From Chryseobacterium sp. MYb7 (GTDB lineage: Bacteria > Bacteroidota > Bacteroidia > Flavobacteriales > Weeksellaceae), in NCBI RefSeq assembly GCF_002979455.1, contig NZ_PCOU01000022.1, forward strand, positions 30,230 to 94,229: DNA of 64,000 nucleotides, read 5' to 3'. This document shows positions 51,545 through 59,446 of the stretch, one piece after another (the first letter of the stretch is position 1; each line of letters starts with the position of its first letter). The notes under the pieces were generated by a model, which did no database searches, was not told the origin of the DNA, and worked only from the letters and a program-made list of their open reading frames with translations. Both the position numbers and the translations under genes were made by a program.

Positions 51545-51580
51545 AAAAATAAAACTTCTCTGTGACAGAAAAGCTTTATT
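51545..51580 (-). terminator. terminator of the DUF2589-subtilase cassette
   Basis: A 16-base imperfect stem (AATAAAACTTCTCTGT against ACAGAAAAGCTTTATT, two mismatches) is followed on the minus strand by a T-rich tract, 8 bases after the last stop codon of the cassette. Confidence 0.55.
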
Positions 51581-51587
51581 GATGTGA

Positions 51588-51791
51588 TTATATTGTTAAA
51601 TTATCTTTTTCTTCTTCTATAGATATAAAATACTCCGGAAATTCGGATTCCGAAATGGAAATGTTACTTTCAAGCTTTACAACACCTATGGTTTTGTAAT
51701 GGGAAGCCAGTTTTATGCCTTTACTTTTGAGAAGCATTTCCAGTTTTTTAATGTTTATATCTTTTTTTAAAACCGCGAGATAAGTGATCAT
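51588..51791 (-). CDS. small I9-propeptide-like protein coupled to the subtilase
   Basis: This 67-residue protein has the length and pattern of a peptidase inhibitor I9/subtilisin propeptide fold: strand YLAVLK, helix INIKKLEMLLKSKGIKL, strand GVVKLES, and an acidic end EYFISIEEEKDN as in propeptides ending near the cleavage site. Its ATG overlaps the subtilase stop by four bases (ATGA). Stand-alone I9 proteins can inhibit or fold subtilases in trans. The protease already has its own N-terminal propeptide-like region, so this partner is extra. The assignment rests on pattern and position, not on a strong sequence match. Confidence 0.6.
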   Translation of the reverse strand: MITYLAVLKKDINIKKLEMLLKSKGIKLASHYKTIGVVKLESNISISESEFPEYFISIEEEKDNLTI

Positions 51792-53050
51792 AAGTATACC
51801 TGTATTAAACCGTTTCCTATATCTCTGTATTTTATGCCTTCAATAGGCCTTGCCTTGTTTTCAATCAGTTCCCAGATCTCTTTTGCTGATTTGTCAGGAA
51901 ACTGTTCCATATACAAAGCGGCAAGTCCGGAAACATGCGGTGCTGCCATACTTGTACCACTCATGCTGTAATATAAATTATTTTTGTTCTTTGCATTTTT
52001 AGGATAAGCACTGATAATATCTACTCCGGGAGCACACACATTGATATTTCCTCCTGTAGATGGATTGATTCCTGCGTTTGAGAATCTTGCAATTTTCATT
52101 TGAGCATCAATGGCTCCAACCGCCATAATAGATTTTGAATTGGCCGGCATAGAAACCGGCTGCGGAATCTGGGGTCTGTTGCTGTCATTACCTGCAGCTG
52201 CTATAATAAGACAGTTATGCTCCAGCGCTCTTTCTCCAATGGTTTCAAAAAGAACGGAAGGCTGATCATCAAGTTTCACCGGAGATGCCAGCGAAAGCGA
52301 CAATATTCTGAATTTTTTCGTGATTGCCCAGTCTATGGCATCAATGACGCTGCTGGTAGTTCCTCTTCCGTTATCTGCGAGCACTTTCGCTATTTTCAGA
52401 TTGCAGTCTTTGGCAATTCCATAACGTCGGCCTGTATCACTTCTGGTATTTCCTGTAGCCACTCCGGCACAGTGAGTCCCATGTCCGTTGGGATCTCTGT
52501 TCCAGTCCTGACCGTCTATGAAAGATTTTCCTTCAATTTCTTTAGCAGAAAAATCTGGATGGGAAGTTTCAAGCCCGGTATCCAGAATGCATACATCAAT
52601 TCCTTTTCCTGTATAATTGGTATTTTCCAGGCCGATAGCTTTTAATCCCCATTCCATTTCAACAAATGATTTTTGTGGTAAAGGTTTGGTGGTGATGTAT
52701 TGTTCAAGTTCTGAGATTTTTTCAGCGAGTCCGGCTGATTGTTTTTTAAGTTCATTAATGAGTTGTAATTCGTCTGCAGGAAAAAATTCTCTTTCTTTTT
52801 CATAATAAATAATAGAATTTGATTCATTTTTCACAGCACTTTTCAACTGGTCTTCATCCATATTTTCTACCACAAGAACTCCCAGATTTTTGTAAAGCAC
52901 CCCGTTGTCCTGATCAATGATTTCATAAGAACGGTTTTCTTTGGACAGCAATTCTGAAGAAATAATATTCACTTCCAGTTCTTTCTCTATTTTTTTGAGC
53001 GAATTTTTCTGCTGATCCTGCAGCAGAACAATGTATCTTCCGGTTTCCAT
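51788..53050 (-). CDS. cytoplasmic S8 (subtilisin-like) serine peptidase
   Basis: This 420-residue protease has an intact catalytic set: Asp157 (VCILDTGLETSHPDF), His190 (NGHGTHCAG), oxyanion Asn288 (AAAGNDSN) and Ser367 (SGTSMAAPHVSG). It has no signal peptide, so it should act in the cytoplasm. Residues 1-90 (RYIVLLQDQQK, LGVLVVENM, SIIYYEKEREFF) look like an I9-type propeptide, followed by a helical linker (95-120). It is the fourth gene of a five-gene cassette, 12 bases after the gene for a 192-residue unknown, and overlaps the I9-like gene. A role in processing a partner protein of the cassette is inferred. Confidence 0.92.
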   Translation of the reverse strand: METGRYIVLLQDQQKNSLKKIEKELEVNIISSELLSKENRSYEIIDQDNGVLYKNLGVLVVENMDEDQLKSAVKNESNSIIYYEKEREFFPADELQLINELKKQSAGLAEKISELEQYITTKPLPQKSFVEMEWGLKAIGLENTNYTGKGIDVCILDTGLETSHPDFSAKEIEGKSFIDGQDWNRDPNGHGTHCAGVATGNTRSDTGRRYGIAKDCNLKIAKVLADNGRGTTSSVIDAIDWAITKKFRILSLSLASPVKLDDQPSVLFETIGERALEHNCLIIAAAGNDSNRPQIPQPVSMPANSKSIMAVGAIDAQMKIARFSNAGINPSTGGNINVCAPGVDIISAYPKNAKNKNNLYYSMSGTSMAAPHVSGLAALYMEQFPDKSAKEIWELIENKARPIEGIKYRDIGNGLIQVYL

Positions 53051-53062
53051 AATGATCTTTTT

Positions 53063-53641
53063 TTAAATTAATTTCAGAAATACTTTTTCCAGAATAAGGA
53101 AAATATCTTCCGGAATGACGGACAGTCTTAGTTTTTTGTTAATTCCGGATATGGCTGGATTCTGCTCAACAAGTGAATTCCAGAAGGTTTCAATTTTGGG
53201 AACAGAATTCATTTCTTTCAGCTTTTCATCATTCAAAATTCCGTTCTGGTATAATGAGACAATAACCCCGGAAATAAGTTCTTCCGCATCATCAAGCTTT
53301 TTGTTTTCCTTCGTGTATATTTCCATTAAAATATCATAAATACTTTCTATCCCGTTGAATGAAAATCCTCCGAGAAGTTCTCGTCTTCCAGAGACTATTT
53401 TTTCCATTTTTATTGGATTAAAGCCTCTTTTCACGGTCACAATCGTATTCATAATTTTCAACACTTCAGATTCATGGCTGGTGCTTCCTTTTGTACGGAA
53501 ATATTCCAGAACTTCGTTGAGAAATACATCAAACCGGGTATCAAAGTCAAATGATTTTGACAGGTATAAAGCCTGAACTTCATTGAATTGTTCCAGAAGT
53601 TCTTTGATTTTCTGTACTGTAAAATGAATAAGTTCATGCAT
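53063..53641 (-). CDS. cassette protein of unknown function
   Basis: This 192-residue protein is predicted mostly helical and soluble (VQKIKELLEQFNEVQALYLS, FLNEVLEYFRTKG, DAEELISGVIVSLYQNG). There is a Gly-rich turn RRELLGGFSFNG in the middle. No family is recognised. Its ATG overlaps the stop of the preceding gene by one base (TAATG), and the subtilase starts 12 bases after its stop, so it is a fixed part of the cassette. Confidence 0.7.
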   Translation of the reverse strand: MHELIHFTVQKIKELLEQFNEVQALYLSKSFDFDTRFDVFLNEVLEYFRTKGSTSHESEVLKIMNTIVTVKRGFNPIKMEKIVSGRRELLGGFSFNGIESIYDILMEIYTKENKKLDDAEELISGVIVSLYQNGILNDEKLKEMNSVPKIETFWNSLVEQNPAISGINKKLRLSVIPEDIFLILEKVFLKLI

Positions 53642-54339
53642 TACTCAAAAGTTATCTGTTCTATCTCGTTACCGTCTTTATCTTTGTAAGACACGATTCT
53701 GATTCCTTCTTCCTCCATTTCCACATGAAGGTTGATGAATAATTTGTCTTTATCTTCCGCTGCACTGGTGTTGGGATCTATGTAAATATTGTTCAGTTTG
53801 GCATTCACCAGCGTATATTTATTCAGTAAGACCTTTGAAAAAATCTCTTTCAGCTCATCGGTTTCTTCTTCCGTTGTCCTGTCCTGAGGTCTGAAGATTC
53901 CGGAATTAAGAAGCTGAATTTTGTTTCTGAGATCCAGCTTAAGAACTTCATTGGCAGGAAGCTTTCCGAATTTCTGATCATTTTTCTCCAGTTTACTGAA
54001 CAAGGTTTTGAACTCTTCGGTCTGAATCTGCTTTTGGCTGATTTCAGGAATATTCAGCTTTTTCTCTTTATTCACCAAGCGGATTCTCTCATTTATCTCT
54101 GTAACAAATTGGTCCTGATTCAGTTTAAAATTATATTTGGGAGCAGAATCTATGTCTGTAATTTTAATCGGAATATCCATTTTTACACTGGGCAGGGCAT
54201 ATCTCGGAACCTTAAAATATTTAAGGTATTCATGACGGGCGTATTCTTTGGCAATAAGAACTGCATTTTCGTCTGCTTTTTTACGAGCCTGAATTATCTC
54301 GTTGTTGAGATAATCCAGGTAATCTGATAGTTTTATCAT
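53641..54339 (-). CDS. cassette protein of unknown function, DUF2589 partner
   Basis: The protein is 232 residues from ATG at 54339 (MIKLSDYLDYLNNE); an upstream in-frame start at 54375 would overlap the DUF2589 stop. It has an N-terminal helix (1-35), then a beta-rich stretch YALPSVKMDIPIKITDIDSA that resembles the strand pattern of DUF2589, a long helical middle, and a beta C-terminus ending in DKDGNEIEQITFE. No named family is certain. Position directly after the DUF2589 gene suggests the two products form a complex. Confidence 0.7.
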   Translation of the reverse strand: MIKLSDYLDYLNNEIIQARKKADENAVLIAKEYARHEYLKYFKVPRYALPSVKMDIPIKITDIDSAPKYNFKLNQDQFVTEINERIRLVNKEKKLNIPEISQKQIQTEEFKTLFSKLEKNDQKFGKLPANEVLKLDLRNKIQLLNSGIFRPQDRTTEEETDELKEIFSKVLLNKYTLVNAKLNNIYIDPNTSAAEDKDKLFINLHVEMEEEGIRIVSYKDKDGNEIEQITFE

Positions 54340-54355
54340 CTTTCGTAAAATGTTT

Positions 54356-55243
54356 TTATTGTGAAAGAAGTCCAAGAACTTTTTCTAGTCCGGCAGGCAT
54401 TTCATCGTTGGTTGCACGTACTTTTACCCCAAGAGAATATTCTTTTTCCACTTTAATTCCCGTACTGGAAGATCTTTTATAAGACACATCCACTTTGAAT
54501 TTTACCGGTCCCCAACCTCCCGATACTCCTGCATTGATTCCAAACTCATCACTCACATCTTTCGTATAAGTAGAATTCAGTTTTACATTAAAATCTACCT
54601 CACAAGATTCGATTCTGAAACTTGGAACATTCAGCAATCCTACGAAAGGCATTGAGATTTCGACATCGCTAGGAATTGTTTTAGGATTACTGTTGCTTAC
54701 CGGCTGGTCCGGGTCAAAATCTGGATTCGGAATATTTTTTTTGTATTTGAATTCTGCCATTCTCAGTTTTTTCGCACTATTCGGGTCGTTGGGATCCGTA
54801 AGCTCAAAACCTACTTCATTGATGAAATTAACGGTGGCAATAGAGGCATTAGACTGTGCTTTTACACAGGCATCCAAAGGTCCTCCAATGATAGTGGCAA
54901 AATCAATACTTCCCAATTCTGCAGCAAAATCTGCACTGGCAGCGTCTGAAGTTTTGAAAATCTCTTCATCAGCAGCCATTTTACCTGCAATAAGCTTCAT
55001 GATCTCTGAAGAAACTCCTGAAAAGGATTTTTCCCATTTTGCATCATAATTCTTTTTGAAGTCTTCTACAATGTTTAAAAGTTCTTTATTGGTCAATGTA
55101 CTTAATTCTGAAATCTCGATTCCTGATACTTTTTCATACACTGCCGGAGTAAGTACTTTTTCTACTCCTGACAAGAGGTCAATTAACTCATTTTTTGTTT
55201 TTTTTGCGTGGCTTGCTTCAAGCACTGATTTTAATGTTTCCAT
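54356..55243 (-). CDS. DUF2589 domain protein
   Basis: This is a 295-residue soluble protein. Residues 1-110 are helical and variable. Residues 112-293 match DUF2589: IIGGPLDACVKAQSNASIAT, MPFVGLLNVPSFRIESCEVD, FNVKLNSTY and the highly conserved end EYSLGVKVRATNDEMPAGLEKVLGLL. The family has no known function and often occurs in tandem or with other small unknowns in diverse bacteria. Here it heads the five-gene cassette with the subtilase. A perfect -7 box TAATTTTG lies upstream. Confidence 0.88.
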   Translation of the reverse strand: METLKSVLEASHAKKTKNELIDLLSGVEKVLTPAVYEKVSGIEISELSTLTNKELLNIVEDFKKNYDAKWEKSFSGVSSEIMKLIAGKMAADEEIFKTSDAASADFAAELGSIDFATIIGGPLDACVKAQSNASIATVNFINEVGFELTDPNDPNSAKKLRMAEFKYKKNIPNPDFDPDQPVSNSNPKTIPSDVEISMPFVGLLNVPSFRIESCEVDFNVKLNSTYTKDVSDEFGINAGVSGGWGPVKFKVDVSYKRSSSTGIKVEKEYSLGVKVRATNDEMPAGLEKVLGLLSQ

Positions 55244-55274
55244 GTTGTTTTGTTTTTAAATTAATATGGTGAGA

Positions 55275-55282
55275 CAAAATTA
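55275..55282 (-). promoter_or_regulatory. -7 box of the DUF2589 cassette
   Basis: TAATTTTG on the minus strand is a perfect TAnnTTTG match 31 bases before the ATG. A TTTG lies 14 bases further upstream, shorter than the usual spacing, so the -33 element is uncertain. Confidence 0.4.
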
Positions 55283-55349
55283 TATTGCAAACCACCCAAA
55301 CATTGAAGGGAAACAACTCTACTTACCCCGGAAAAACACCCTAAAAATA

Positions 55350-55385
55350 AAAAGCCTGAACTTACGATGGTAAGCTCAGGCTTTT
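55350..55385 (-). terminator. terminator after the M1 peptidase gene
   Basis: AAAAGCCTGAACTTAC and GTAAGCTCAGGCTTTT pair with one mismatch around a four-base loop, followed by TATTTTTA on the minus strand. It lies beyond the MITE-like element that follows the M1 gene. Confidence 0.75.
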
Positions 55386-55403
55386 ATGATATTTATTTTA
55401 TAA

Positions 55404-55566
55404 AACGCAAAGATGATATGATTTCTTCTTATGCTTAAGTAAGCTAAGAAAGCAACAAGTTGCTGATGAAGCTGTATGAATATGCGTTCGCTTAGAAAGA
55501 ATCAATGAGGTTGATTTCATCTTTTCTTCCTTGAAAATTCAACAGGAGATATTAATTCTTTGCGTT
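55404..55566. repeat. MITE-like element with AACGCAAAGA terminal inverted repeats
   Basis: A 163-bp gene-less stretch is bounded by perfect 10-bp inverted repeats AACGCAAAGA (55404-55413) and TCTTTGCGTT (55557-55566). It fills the spacer between the M1 stop and the terminator. No coding frame of note is inside. Confidence 0.5.
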
Positions 55567-55579
55567 AAATCTAACATTT

Positions 55580-57520
55580 CTATGCAGGTTTTTTGCTATT
55601 GTTTTCCAGATTAACATCAGGAACAACAGAATTCGGATCCAGTTTCACCACATCAATTTCCTTGTTAGAATCTACTTTGAATGTCCATTCTGTATTTCTT
55701 TTCCAAACTTCAACAGGGATATTCACCGTTTGTGCCGTTCCATCTTTGAATTTCAACTGAATTGTTGTAGGCATTGGCAATTGGCCAATATTTTCAACAG
55801 TAATCTGAACTCCATTTTTAAAGTTTCCGTTGACATATTGTACGTTTTTAACGGCCTGATCAATTTTCCATTTGTTAAAGAACCATCCTCTCCAGAACCA
55901 GTTCAGTTCTTCTCCGGAAACATTTTCCATCGTATGGAAGAAATCCCATGGTGTAGGATGTTTAAAAGCCCAACGGTCTATATAGGTTCTGAATGCTTTG
56001 TCAAATTTTTCAGGTCCCAGGATTGTTTCTCTTAAAACATCCAATCCTGTTCCTGGTTTATAGTAAGCCAAAGCTCCGATACTTCTTTCTTTCATATTGT
56101 CCGGTCCTACCATTACAGGCTCCAGGCTGTCGGTCAACAGATACGTTCCTGATCTTGCCAGATTCGGTTTACGATAATATTCTCCTTTATTGAAAGCTTC
56201 AGTTGAAAGCCCGTTGATGAATGTATTGAACCCTTCATCCATCCATGCGAAAAGTCTTTCATTAGATCCTACGATCATTGGGAACCAGTTGTGCCCAAAC
56301 TCGTGGTCAGTAACACCCCAAAGGTCTTCTCCTTTGGAATCCATATGACAAAATACAATTCCCGGATATTCCATTCCGCCTTCATTTCCTGCTACATTGG
56401 TGGCTGCCGGATAGGTATATTCATACCATTTTTTTGAATAATGCTCTATAGCCGCTTTGGTGTATTCTGTAGATCTCCCCCATGCTTTTTCACCCGAGCT
56501 TTCTGCCGGATAAGCTGAAATAGCCAAGGATTTCTTTCCACTAGGAAGATTAATTTTTGCAGCATCTAAAATAAATCCAGCCGATGATGCCCACGCAAAA
56601 TCTCTGGCTTGTGTAATTTTAAATTTCCATGTTTTTGTACCGGAAGCTTTATTTTTACCGATTTCAGATTCAGGACGAATCATTACTGTTTTATCGCTGT
56701 TTCTTGCCTGATTCCATCGGTTGATTTCTTCTTTGCTGTATACTTCTTTTTCATTCAGAAGTTCTCCGGATGCCACTACATATTGATTGGCCGGAACGGT
56801 AATATTGGCTGTAATATTTCCATATTCCAGATAAAACTCCGAAGCACCAAGGTACGGAAGCGTATTCCAACCCAAAATATCATCATAAACGCACATTCTA
56901 GGATACCATTGTGCCATGGTAAATATCTTACCATTTTTAGTATCCTGAATTCCCATTCTGTCTGAGCCATAATCAGGAGAAACAAAAGAATATTCAATTT
57001 CTATTTTAGCAACACCTCCATTCGCTTTTAATTCTTTTGGAAGATCAATCTGCATTCTTGTATCGGTAATGGTGTATTTTACTTCATTTTTTCCGTCAAG
57101 TCTGACTGATTTAATTTTATATCCGCCATTAAATTCCTCACCATGAGCTCCATTTCGGCTTCCCGAAAGCGGAACGACTCCATTTCCTCTGGAATCTTTT
57201 GCAAAAAGATTCTGATCCAGCTGCAGCCAAAGAAAACCTAATTTATCCGGACTGTTGTTGGTATAAGTAATTTCTGCTGTACCTGTAATCTCTTTTTTAT
57301 CTTCATTCAGACTGACATTCAAATGATAATCTGCCGAATTCTGCCAATAAGCATGCCCCGGCTGTCCGCTTGCAGAACGGGTTGCTGTACCTGTCTGCGG
57401 ATAGAAAAACGGCTTAAATGCTTCTACATAATCATATTTTGGGGTTTCCTGTGCGTATACAGAGCCTGATAACAGGATCACTGCAACGGTGGAAACAAGG
57501 GTTGGAAGTTTAAAATTCAT
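55580..57520 (-). CDS. M1-family metallopeptidase
   Basis: This 646-residue exported enzyme has a signal peptide (residues 1-23, ending SVYAQ). The thermolysin-like domain has [12 protein letters not shown] and the third ligand Glu in [10 protein letters not shown], again HExxH-x18-[11 protein letters not shown] replaces the GxMEN exopeptidase motif, common in this Bacteroidetes subgroup. N- and C-terminal beta domains flank it; the C-terminal end [17 protein letters not shown] looks disordered. It is a distant paralogue of the M1 protein encoded at 43220-45085 (both open with a GxxYWQN motif after the signal peptide). It appears monocistronic. Confidence 0.9.
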   Translation of the reverse strand: MNFKLPTLVSTVAVILLSGSVYAQETPKYDYVEAFKPFFYPQTGTATRSASGQPGHAYWQNSADYHLNVSLNEDKKEITGTAEITYTNNSPDKLGFLWLQLDQNLFAKDSRGNGVVPLSGSRNGAHGEEFNGGYKIKSVRLDGKNEVKYTITDTRMQIDLPKELKANGGVAKIEIEYSFVSPDYGSDRMGIQDTKNGKIFTMAQWYPRMCVYDDILGWNTLPYLGASEFYLEYGNITANITVPANQYVVASGELLNEKEVYSKEEINRWNQARNSDKTVMIRPESEIGKNKASGTKTWKFKITQARDFAWASSAGFILDAAKINLPSGKKSLAISAYPAESSGEKAWGRSTEYTKAAIEHYSKKWYEYTYPAATNVAGNEGGMEYPGIVFCHMDSKGEDLWGVTDHEFGHNWFPMIVGSNERLFAWMDEGFNTFINGLSTEAFNKGEYYRKPNLARSGTYLLTDSLEPVMVGPDNMKERSIGALAYYKPGTGLDVLRETILGPEKFDKAFRTYIDRWAFKHPTPWDFFHTMENVSGEELNWFWRGWFFNKWKIDQAVKNVQYVNGNFKNGVQITVENIGQLPMPTTIQLKFKDGTAQTVNIPVEVWKRNTEWTFKVDSNKEIDVVKLDPNSVVPDVNLENNSKKPA

Positions 57521-57550
57521 TTGAAAAATATTATTTACTGTATAGGTAAA

Positions 57551-57590
57551 AAAAACTCCCGGATTTGTTACACATCCGGGAGCTTTTTTA
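57551..57590. terminator. terminator between the SDR and M1 genes
   Basis: A nine-base stem CTCCCGGAT/ATCCGGGAG with a nine-base loop has A and T tracts on both sides, so it can act on either strand; it serves the SDR gene ending at 57604. Confidence 0.8.
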
Positions 57591-57603
57591 ATATAAGTTT
57601 AAT

Positions 57604-58485
57604 TTAATTTGATTTTTTTGCTTTAATCATTGCCTCTAAAGCATCCCACATTTCTTGAGGAATGGCTTCCAGCATGTTAAATTCTCCAGCTCCCTGAAGC
57701 CATTCTCCACCATCAATGGTTACCACTTCCCCATTCATATACGCGGAATAATCGGAAACCAGATAAGCGGCAAGATTGGCAAGCTCCTGATGTTCTCCTA
57801 CTCTTCTCAACGGAACTTTTTTCTTCATATCAAATTTCTCCTGAAGATCTCCCGGCAGAAGTCTGTCCCAAGCTCCTTTTGTAGGGAAAGGTCCCGGAGC
57901 AATAGCATTGAAACGGATTCCGTATTTAGCCCATTCTACAGCCAATGATCTTGTCATCGCCAGAACTCCTGCTTTTGCACAGGCTGATGGTACTACGTAG
58001 GCAGAACCTGTCCATGCGTAGGTTGTTACAATATTCAGTACAGTTCCCGGAGTTTTAGAATCTATCCAGTGCTTTCCTACCGAAAGGGTACAGTTTTTTG
58101 TTCCTTTTAAAACAATATCCAGAATAGAATCAAATGCGGAATGAGTCAGCTTTTCTGTTGGAGAAATAAAGTTTCCTGCAGCATTATTCAATAAGATATC
58201 AATCTTTCCAAATTCTTTCAGTGTCGCTTCTTTCATGGCTTCCACTTCATCCCAGTTTCTTACATCACAAGCAACACAAAGTACTTTCCCTCCTGTTTCA
58301 TCTTCCAGTTCCTTAGCTGTTGTCTGTAGTTTCTCCAGATTTCTGGAAGTAATCACTACTTTGGCGCCCAATTCAAGAAAGTATTTCGTCATCGCTTTTC
58401 CAAGACCGCTTCCGCCTCCTGTTACAATTGCTACTTTATCTTTTAGTGCACCTTCGCGAAGCATAGGTTGTGTATATAGACTCAT
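57604..58485 (-). CDS. SDR-family oxidoreductase, 2,4-dienoyl-CoA reductase type
   Basis: This 293-residue short-chain dehydrogenase has the NADP-binding motif TGGGSGLGKAM (about 22-32) and NNAAGNF near residue 100. The usual catalytic YxxxK is replaced: the aligned segment is SACAKAG, with Ser in the Tyr position and the Lys kept, as in peroxisomal-type 2,4-dienoyl-CoA reductases. RFNAIAPGPFPTKGAWDRL and VTIDGGEW also fit that group. It likely reduces dienoyl-CoA in unsaturated fatty acid oxidation. It is monocistronic. Confidence 0.85.
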   Translation of the reverse strand: MSLYTQPMLREGALKDKVAIVTGGGSGLGKAMTKYFLELGAKVVITSRNLEKLQTTAKELEDETGGKVLCVACDVRNWDEVEAMKEATLKEFGKIDILLNNAAGNFISPTEKLTHSAFDSILDIVLKGTKNCTLSVGKHWIDSKTPGTVLNIVTTYAWTGSAYVVPSACAKAGVLAMTRSLAVEWAKYGIRFNAIAPGPFPTKGAWDRLLPGDLQEKFDMKKKVPLRRVGEHQELANLAAYLVSDYSAYMNGEVVTIDGGEWLQGAGEFNMLEAIPQEMWDALEAMIKAKKSN

Positions 58486-58610
58486 AAATTATTTTTTCTT
58501 AAAAATAATAAATATTAAAATGCAATCCTTTAAAATAGATTGATAAATAATGCTACAAATAATTGTTCTTTACATAGAAGCTGTCTCAACTTTTATATTC
58601 ATGATTTTTT

Positions 58611-58778
58611 AACCACAAAAGACACAAAAGTTTTAAACGCTTAAATTTTTTTAGAGCCAAACTTTATGTAAATAAGTACATCAAAGATTTTCATCTTATT
58701 TGAATTTGAACTTTTCTCCAGCATTATTTTAAACTTACTTAAGTGGACAAAATGAAGGCTCTTGTGACTTTTGTGGTT
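58611..58778. repeat. MITE-like element with AACCACAAAAG terminal inverted repeats
   Basis: A 168-bp gene-less stretch begins AACCACAAAAGACACAAAAG and ends CTTGTGACTTTTGTGGTT, inverted copies that match over about 16 of 18 bases. It is the main content of the 400-base spacer between the SDR and DUF1573 genes. The remaining parts of that spacer are AT-rich with no gene seen. Confidence 0.55.
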
Positions 58779-58831
58779 TTATAAAGTTTAAGCATCTTAA
58801 TAATTAAAAATAGATCAAACATTCAAAAAAG

Positions 58832-58870
58832 AAAACAGCCTGATAATTACTGATCAGGCTGTTTTTATCT
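58832..58870 (-). terminator. terminator after the DUF1573 gene
   Basis: A 13-base perfect stem AAAACAGCCTGAT with an eight-base loop lies 20 bases after the DUF1573 stop and has T tracts on both sides. Confidence 0.8.
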
Positions 58871-58887
58871 TTTAAAAAAGTACTATA

Positions 58888-59298
58888 TTAAGAAGCTACT
58901 ACTCCTTTGAACGAAAGTGTTTTAGGAGTTTTGCTGTCACTTGTAGTAACGTTTACAGTCTTCATAAACGGACCAGCTGCTGCTGCGTTATAGCTAGCTT
59001 CTACAAATCCTTTTTTTCCCGGCTGGATAGGCGTTTTTGTATAATCCGCTGTTGTACATCCACATGAAGGAGCTACATTCTGGATAATGATTGGTTTTGA
59101 ACTTGTATTCGTGAATTCAAATCTGATCAATTTTGGTTTTCCTTGAGGAATATTTCCTACATCAATAGATTCTGATTTCCATTTAATAGCATCAGCTACC
59201 ATTTTCACAATAGATGGAGCGTCTGCAGTAAGTACATTAGCATAAAAAGGAGAGAATGCTAACACTGCCAAAAGAGCTGTAATTTTTAGTTTTTTCAT
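58888..59298 (-). CDS. exported DUF1573 domain protein
   Basis: The protein is 136 residues from ATG at 59298 (MKKLKITALLAVLAFSPFYA, signal peptide); the longer frame is not supported. Residues 40-134 form one DUF1573 domain, an Ig-like ASPM/SPD-2/Hydin-type fold: RFEFTNTSSKPIIIQNVAPSCGCTTADY and PIQPGKKGFVEASYN are the conserved blocks, with the Cys-Gly-Cys typical of the family. The function is unknown; a role in periplasmic or outer-membrane scaffolding is guessed for the group. It is divergent from a two-component operon, with four TGTTAA-type repeats in the shared region. Confidence 0.88.
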   Translation of the reverse strand: MKKLKITALLAVLAFSPFYANVLTADAPSIVKMVADAIKWKSESIDVGNIPQGKPKLIRFEFTNTSSKPIIIQNVAPSCGCTTADYTKTPIQPGKKGFVEASYNAAAAGPFMKTVNVTTSDSKTPKTLSFKGVVAS

Positions 59299-59334
59299 GA
59301 GTATAAATTTTAATATTATTATATTTCGATATAG

Positions 59335-59427
59335 CAAATGTAAAGCAGACAGTGATTACAACTTGTTAACCGCTGTCAAACATTTGTTAACGAGTTGTTA
59401 ATAATAAAAGATAAATAGATATTTTTG
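59335..59427. promoter_or_regulatory. divergent promoter region with four phased TGTTAA-type repeats
   Basis: TGTTAAC (59364), TGTCAAA (59374), TGTTAAC (59385) and TGTTAAT (59396) are spaced 10, 11 and 11 bp. On the minus strand TACATTTG (59335-59342), a perfect -7 box, lies 21 bases beyond the repeats toward the DUF1573 gene. On the plus strand TATTTTTG (59420-59427), also perfect, lies before the kinase gene. Confidence 0.6.
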
Positions 59428-59446
59428 GATAATATTGTTTCTGAAA

